From the NCBI GenBank assembly GCA_035610365.1, contig CM069432.1, positions 73,660,520 through 73,724,519 of the forward strand: a stretch of 64,000 nt of DNA, read 5' to 3'. Source of the stretch: Aquatica leii (Eukaryota > Arthropoda > Insecta > Coleoptera > Lampyridae). Position numbers and translations under genes: made by a program. The notes under the pieces are model-generated. The model did no database searches. It saw nothing but the letters and a program-made list of their open reading frames with translations, and was not told the origin of the DNA. Positions 57,906-64,000 of this stretch are shown one piece after another (position 1 is the stretch's first letter; the number at the start of each line of letters is the position of its first letter).

Positions 57906-58415
57906 GGAAACTCCTTCGTAAGAATGGTATTAAACCCATATTCAACTCGACAGGCAAAATCTCTCAGATTCTTCCTTCTCCCAAAGACAAATTTCCTACA
58001 CTTTCATCTCAAGGTGTATACCAAATTCCCTGTTCTTGTGGTTTAGTCTACATTGGTGAAACCGGTCGTTCCGTCATTACTCGCATTTCAGAACATGATC
58101 GTTGTATAAGAAAAAGGTATACTTCCAAGTCTGCGGTCGCTGAACATCATTTTACTACAGGTCACAAGATAGATTTTGATAATGTTTCATTGATTGCCAA
58201 ATCGCCATTCTTTTCAACAGGAAATTCCGAGAAAGCATAGAAATCATCAAACACCCCAATAACTTCAATCGCGATCATGGTTTCGAACTATCCCTCTTTG
58301 GTTCCCGGTTATTAGTCATTTATCAAAACCACGCCCCTAGCAACCGTAACCCAATCAGGGTCGAGCTTAATCATCCGTGACGATCCTTTTCCTATAAATA
58401 CGGAGACTATTTCTT
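57873..58415 (+). pseudogene. Copy D GIY-YIG endonuclease, frameshifted near its end
   Basis: LPYIHKVTDQIGK through GVYQIPCSCGLVYIGETGR, RISEHDRCI and HKIDFDNVSLIAKSPF is intact. Then three one-base losses in homopolymers (TTTTT to TTTT near 58210, CCCC to CCC near 58290, CCCCC to CCCC near 58335) scramble the C-terminal 70 codons. The catalytic part is upstream of the damage. Confidence 0.85.
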
Positions 58416-58740
58416 CTTAAGTCACTTCTACGGAGTTTAGAATCTGGCTTGGTTCACAAGTTGATTACCTAACTCGGTAGTGGTTCTCTGTTAGATTTTC
58501 GTTTGCTTTTTCAGGTTATCGTTTTCTTTCTTACCTTTTCATAGTTTAGGTTATGGCTTGTTTTACAAGTGTATAACCTAACTTTTGAGAAGTTCTTAGT
58601 TAGATTTCGAGTGCTTGTTTGAGTTTTGCGATTTATCTCACGCCCTGATGAAGCCCCTTACGAAAGCGGGCGAAACGTTGGCAGCTTCGGTTGCAACTAT
58701 GACACGGTCCAAACCCGGAAGACATTCTAATGTTAGTATA
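58350..58740 (+). repeat. Pseudo-LTR at the right end of the array, 3'-truncated
   Basis: Matches the other pLTRs up to ATGTTAGTATA at 58740, then leaves the element about 33 bp short of the full pLTR end. The flanking repeat copy starts at the same point. Confidence 0.85.
58645..58676 (+). ncRNA. Hammerhead-ribozyme-like core (right-end pLTR)
   Basis: CTGATGA, GCCC...GGGC and GAAAC, identical to 53089-53120. Confidence 0.5.
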
Positions 58741-58751
58741 AAATAAATGTA
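58739..58751. repeat. Flanking direct repeat of the Penelope-like array, right copy
   Basis: TAAAATAAATGTA, identical to 47276-47288. Confidence 0.65.
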
Positions 58752-59051
58752 TAGATAAGTAGTTTAAGGTTTAAGACTTAAAATAATAAAAAAATATGTA
58801 AGTTTAGAAGCAACATTTGAGTGGTAAGAGAAAAGTTAAACAAATAGATAGTTCACAAAAAATTAAAAAAAAAATTGAAAGGAAGAATATAATGAACAAT
58901 TAATAAATTGTTGCGACAATAAAAAAGAAGACTACAATAATTATTACAATCAGATAGTTCGTGACTGTGCAAACACAAATTAAAATTAGTGCACGTGTTA
59001 ATAAAAAAAAGTGAATAGCATATTAAAAAAAACTGGTGTGGTCACCACACA

Positions 59052-61400
59052 ACTGTCCTATAAGGAATGATGAAAGAATGTCTACATTTTATTTTTAAAG
59101 TTATATTTTCTTAAAACTATTTTTAAGTGATATGTACACGTTTATATTGATTTCCTAGCATGCTATAATTTTTTTGAAATTATTTTTCTTGATTTCATTA
59201 AGATCATATTGACTCACCCTTATATTTGTGCATCTCGATATGACTTACTCCTATAGCTAATCAGTAAAAAAAATCGTCGCAGGCAGAATTCAAAAGCATA
59301 TTGCATTTGTGTAAATTACAAATTAAATTTCTAATAAACTGTTAATGTTAGAAATTTTTTTATTTGAATAAATTCTTAGGAAAAATTATTACTATAAGAA
59401 ACTGTAAAAATAAATCGAATAATTTACATACGTATAAAATTATATAAGAAAAACTGTTAAAAATAGCGGATATACCCAATTTCGGCTTTTTTATCAAGCC
59501 CATCTTTTGACAAATCCGAGAGAATATAAAAAGCCAGCTCCGTACCAAATTTTAAGTTACTAGGATTTTTGGTTTTAGAGTTGTAACAGGCATATTTCCT
59601 TAATTGTTAATTCCGCCGTAGATTAGGTTCGTCACAGGTAAGCAAAAGAAAGTTTGAGATAAGACTTATCACTTCGTACAGGAAACTTAAGAATTTGCAC
59701 ACTTCATGTGTGACGTTTTTAAAAGACAGGCATTGTGGTACACTTTTCACCAGTGAAAATGTTTTGGAGATGAAGCTAAAGGCAATTACGTTTATTCCAA
59801 CATTTATTGATTTCTTGCTGCTTCTGCAGCAGTTTACCTAGTGTTTACCTTTGTTAGTGCCAGCAGTTTTTGCATCTGTGTGCGTAATTTTGGTGCTGCG
59901 ACTACTTACACTCCTTTACCGATGATCAAACGCTCACTACCGAACTTATTCTACAACCACTGCTATCAGTTTTACTAAAGCCAAGTTGCTAAGTTATTTA
60001 CCAATGTACCTGGACTGCAAAGTGTAACTTTAATCTGCAATGGAAAATACCATCCCTGCATAACATCTCAACCACCACCAGCAAGATCACCACCACACCG
60101 AAGAAACGTCGTAAATAAACTTTGACCTGTATTTTATGTAAAGTGCTTTTGGAAGTGATTCTTCAATATTTTAGTTTTTTAAAAAAAGAAAGGGGTCAAT
60201 TCGGCACTGTTAAAAAAAGAAACAGTAATTTACTTACCTGTTGGGTTTATTACAGCTTGTAATTTGAGTTAATTTTTTTGTTGTTATATTTTGCACTAAG
60301 TTAGTTTTTTTGTAAATTATTTAAAATACTTGAGTTAAGAAAAGAGGTTACCAATTTTTTTGTGGTTAAGTAGATTTGATGTGCGCAGCGGGCAGTGGGG
60401 CGTGCTTAAAATATATGTAGAAGTAAGCGATTTTTTTTAACTACGAGCGTACCCTGTTCATTTACCGTAAGGTTTATTATTGGGAAATTGGGATTAGCAA
60501 GCGCTTGGTACCACAATCCCCGACCGAGGGCCTATTTTGGGTTCAAAAACTATATATTTTTTTATGTTATTTTTTTTAGTATATTTTTGGTTACTACTAC
60601 ATTTATTTTTTTTTTAGATAAATTTTAGATTTAAATGCAGTTTATATAAGCATCCTCTTCCACAACGCAAGATGTTATTTAATAATATCGATAGATACTT
60701 TAATTTTATTGTATAACTAGCTTCATTACAATATAAAGATTCTTTGGGGTTATACTCAAGTTTTTTTTTATTTGTGCTTTTTGTGCTGCATTTTAGACTA
60801 GGAGGGGGTGAACTGTTCTTCTACGGTGCAAACCCTGTAGAAAAAGTGTGGCTTTAGCAGGTTTGCCGTCTCCACTCGTGTTAGACGGGGTCGTTCCTCT
60901 TTCCCACTCTAGGTAGGATTTGTTTGTTTAGTTATATTTATCTTTTTTTTCCTTTATAGAGTTATCGTGGGTATATCCAAAGATAATTTAAACAAGATGC
61001 AGCACTCTGTATATAAACAAGTCAAAAGAGTGTTAAAAAAATTGTAATTTTTTAACGTAACTTGCTTTTCCTTCAAGATATAAAATTTTTTTTCTAAAAA
61101 AAATCATCGCAGGTAAGATTCGAACCTAGGATTATATATGGAATTCACTTTAAATTATAAATCAAATATCTAATAAACTGTTAATAAATAATTCAAATAA
61201 TTTAGTTACGTACAAAATTATATAAGAAAAACTGTTAAAAATGGCGGATACACTCACTTCCAATTTCTTTATTAGACTTTTTTTTAATAAAACCGAGAGA
61301 ATATGGAAAGCCAGCTTAAACCAAATTTCAAGTTACGAGGACTTTTGGTTCAAGACTTATCGTGGGTACATCCAAAGATAATTTAAATAAGATGCAGCAC
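59052..61400 (+). mobile_element. Dispersed repeat R1, locus 2 (split by an insertion)
   Basis: It starts ACTGTCCTATAAGGAATGAT, matching the left end of R1 at 35870. The first internal unit is 59265-59582, continued at 60957; a second unit is 61090-61360 (TCATCGCAGGTAAGATTCGA, ATGGCGGATACAC). Each unit end is followed by GGGTAYATCCAAAGATAATT and ATGCAGCACTC. The two-unit layout of locus 1 is preserved. The right end seen in locus 1 is missing. Confidence 0.65.
59583..60956. mobile_element. 1.37-kb insertion in R1 with 7-bp target duplication
   Basis: TAGAGTT is present on both sides (59576-59582 and 60957-60963). R1 reads straight through when the segment is removed (GGTTTTAGAGTT-ATCGTGGGTA). 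The insert is GC-richer than its surroundings (for example 60010-60120 and 60790-60920) with no long open frame. Its ends (GTAACAGG... and ...TTCCTTTA) are not inverted repeats. The family is unknown; a retrotransposon fragment or processed transcript is possible. Confidence 0.6.
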
Positions 61401-63049
61401 TCCACATATCTTGTGTTCCGGACATTCTGAAGTATACAGATTAACATAGGAGATTTGAAAATTTTGATTTATATGTCCTCAAAATGTTTTCAAGATATTT
61501 CCATTATCAAAACATAAGACAATTTGTACCAATTTTTTGCGTAATAATTTTTAAAAATTAATAACAAATATCAAAAATGTTTTCTAAATTGTATCGCGTG
61601 GTAAAAAGCTTAGTTTAAAATATAGATGTAAACAACGTATCAGTAATATAGTCACTTTGGTGTAGAGTATTATTAGTTGTGTTAGTGTGTAAGAGTATTC
61701 AGTTTATTCTATGATTAGGATAGCTTGTTTTTTTTAACATATGTTGAAGAACATAGTTGTTCTTCTTTAATATGATGTATAATTTTTCTGACTTTGTTTT
61801 AAAGTTTTTTTTAAATTTTGGTATCGCTGCTTATACACTCTCTGTTACAAAACCCTACAAGAAAACATATAATAGCGTTAGGTCCGAGGAACGTATAAGT
61901 CAACGTATCGGTGCGCTTGTGATCATTCAATATCTACTAAAAGCTTTATTTTTTTATATATTTGATTTTACTATACATATAAGCAGGAGACCAATCTTGC
62001 TGGTACTAAAGTATGGCTTTGTAAAACAATGGAAACTTGTCAAAGAAATTTCTAATTTATAGTAAACGGATACAAAGTTTTCTGGTTACAGTAGCCTAAT
62101 AGAACACTGGTTTAAAAACGTGCAAACTAATTATAATTTTGCAGTTCTGTAATAAGAGGATTCTTTTCACATTAACAATTTTGATTTATGTTGTTATATA
62201 TGCCTGAATACAGAAAAATTAGATTACAAATTCTTATTTGAATTAAAAAAATTAGATTCGTTTATTACCAGAATAAATTTAATGTTATTCTGTTGTTGAC
62301 AGCAAAAATAAATAAATCAGATGTAATGTAGTAAAGTAACGAAGAATCGCTCCGCTGATAACACCTGTAAAATAAAAATGTATAATTAGTGTGGTCATTT
62401 AATAATTGATCCACCGTTACGAAACAAAAATTCCTTCCTTACCAATAACCTTTCACTTTGTTCATACAACATTACCAAAAATTAATATCTTTGTACGTTC
62501 TTAAAAGTGCACAATGTGTACGTGAAACATCATGTTTTTTAATTAAATGTTTTTATTTATATCAAAAAATTACTTGACTCAGTGGTAAGTAAACCCTTTA
62601 AGTTTAATATATTTAAATTATAAAGATTCATTGGTTAGTTACCGAATAGAAAAAGAGTTAATGTTTTATCGAATTAATAATTTTTACAATCAATAATGTA
62701 TGTTATTTCAAAACACTCAAATTTCTAAAGTGCTGTCATGTTTGTTAATTATGTTTTTATACATTTTTGATTTTATGTTATAAAATATATAAAATGCTTG
62801 TTTCTTACAATAAAGTGAGCGAGCCTAATGAAATGTTCATCCTGAGCACAAAACGTCACAAAATTACTGAAGTAGTTGCTTTCGTCCAACCTCTTAAAAG
62901 AAGGGGTCATTAATTTGGCCAAATTTTAAAAGTAGTATATAAACAATAACAATATATTTACTTTAAAATTGGTACAAATATATAATGATCTATGAAATCT
63001 AAATTTATTAAAATAAAATGTTTAGACGCGTAAAATTATAGAATAAAGA
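61401..63049. other. AT-rich stretch, no supported gene
   Basis: One 101-codon plus-strand frame (61757-62062) starts with hydrophobic residues but resembles nothing I know and lies in AT-rich DNA. I do not call it. Confidence 0.45.
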
Positions 63050-63225
63050 CCTTAAGAAAACGAGAGATATAGAGAAGGACAACAAACCAGATGGCCGGAT
63101 GACATCAAGAAGATGATAGGACACGATTGGACGAGGAAAATACATAACCGAGAAGAGTGGAAAAACCTAAGGGAAGCTTACATCCAACGATGGATGGAAT
63201 AGGCTGTCGAAGAAGAAAAAGAAAA
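63050..63225 (+). pseudogene. LINE reverse-transcriptase C-terminal remnant
   Basis: The plus strand reads QQTRWPDDIKKMIGHDWTRK, then IHNREEWKNLREAYIQRWME and a TAG, followed by an A-rich GAAGAAGAAAAAGAAAAT tail. The RW.DDIK...G..W...A..R..W....EAY..RW pattern is the C-terminal end of a common insect endonuclease-reverse transcriptase (RTE-like) LINE. Everything upstream is missing, which is the usual 5' truncation. Confidence 0.7.
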
Positions 63226-64000
63226 TGTTTACAACGTTGTGGTTCTGGTCAGTAGTCTAAACATTTTTTCAATAATTGTTATGGCTCAATTAATGTAATC
63301 GTTAAGCTATTTTAATTTACTATGTTTTATTATAATCCGTGTGCACGTGGAATTGGTTACGTCGCTACTAAATACTTTGTTTTTATCAAGTTTTAATATT
63401 TTTAATCTAAAGACGATCTTCACTTTAATAAGAAAAAAAAATGTTACTTGAATCATATAAATAATTTTATTTGTATAATTATGTTTGATTTTCTAGTTAA
63501 AACGTTTTTGGTATTTTTTAAATTATTCCAGTTTATAGATCGATACCAAAAATTAAAAACTAAAAATAACTAAGATAATACTCAATGAAAAACAGTTTTG
63601 TTTGTAGTAGTTTTAACTTTCTTTACGTAATTCTTGAAATATATATTCTATTCCATGTTGCAACTTACAGATAAAAATCTTATAGAGTTAAATTAAAAGA
63701 TTCAAAAGATCAAATTATCAAACATTTTATTTAATAATGTAGTTACGTTGTTGGCAGTATAAGGTATAAGTTATTTTAATAAGTTTCTAATAGTAAATAT
63801 TCTAGAAACAAAGTTACAACCTCGAGCAAAATGTTTAAATACGTTTAAGAATTTAATAGTTTTTAAAAAAATTAACCGTATTGTCAATTAGCATTTGAGC
63901 TAACCTTATTTGAAAATTACTTTTTAGTACACATTGAATTTTTTTTGCCTATTAATTATTTTCTTCTGTTCAAATATTTTTTTTAATTAAGATCTTTGTA
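63226..64000. other. AT-rich stretch to the window end, no gene
   Basis: Nothing recognised. Confidence 0.5.

Larger units (their letters stand above)
47285..58740. mobile_element. Array of four Penelope-like retroelement copies (A inverted; B, C, D in tandem)
   Basis: The order is pLTR - copy A (minus) - pLTR (minus) | copy B (plus) - pLTR - copy C - pLTR - copy D - truncated pLTR. B, C and D repeat with a period of about 2.78 kb (a TTCCAAACTTCGCC landmark at 50481, 53262, 56042). A and B meet head to head at 50479/50481. The copies are nearly identical, so they are young or homogenised. Shared pLTRs between tandem copies and inverted neighbours are known features of Penelope-like elements. 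Confidence 0.9.

Noticed and set aside
61757..62062. 101-codon plus-strand frame with a hydrophobic start
   Set aside because: No recognisable motif, AT-rich coding by composition, no intron or neighbour support.

Overview
The window is gene-poor, strongly AT-rich DNA from a eukaryote, most likely an insect or other arthropod. The evidence is the class of mobile elements present: Penelope-like elements with a GIY-YIG nuclease, a MULE transposase fused to a YqaJ nuclease, Tc1/mariner, hAT and other TIR transposons, Jockey/CR1-like and I-like LINEs, and an LTR retrotransposon gag. GT-AG introns of about 53-69 bp can be read in several of them. There is no bacterial gene arrangement, no rRNA and no CRISPR. 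I cannot name the species and I see no convincing single-copy host gene.

Layout. 0.7-2.7 kb: a foldback element with arms of about 0.53 kb, an exact 8-bp target duplication and a 451-bp MITE nested in one arm. 3.9-4.2 kb: a GIY-YIG-like remnant. 7.8-8.2 kb: a LINE ORF1-like remnant. 8.7-16.1 kb: a minus-strand MULE transposase gene with a C-terminal YqaJ domain, split by a plus-strand Jockey/CR1-like LINE whose (ATT)n tail is itself split by a minus-strand I-like LINE. 17.4-20.5 kb: a dead Tc1/mariner-type transposon. 20.6-22.4 kb: a non-coding TIR element. 23.0-23.3 kb: a hairpin MITE. 23.4-29.0 kb: a decayed LINE carrying a hAT insertion with an 8-bp duplication and a second insertion of about 1.9 kb. 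34.2-35.5 kb: an LTR and gag fragment. 35.9-36.9 kb: a dispersed repeat (here R1) that cuts off the 3' end of a Myb/SANT-like gene (36.8-37.4 kb). 37.9-41.9 kb: a decayed TIR transposon with its own nested repeat. 43.4-43.8 kb: an old Penelope-like remnant. 47.3-58.75 kb: an array of four near-identical Penelope-like copies, the first inverted, flanked by a 13-bp direct repeat. 59.05-61.4 kb: a second R1 locus split by a 1.37-kb insertion with a 7-bp duplication. 63.05-63.23 kb: a LINE C-terminal remnant. The remaining stretches are AT-rich with nothing I can call.

The elements do not form a pathway; they record successive insertions. The Penelope-like array is the most striking part. Each pseudo-LTR carries a hammerhead-ribozyme-like core (CUGAUGA ... 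GAAAC), and the first in-frame AUG of the reverse transcriptase frame lies inside that CUGAUGA box. The copies differ mostly by single-base homopolymer indels, so some frame breaks could be sequencing errors. The head-to-head inverted pair also needs raw-read confirmation.
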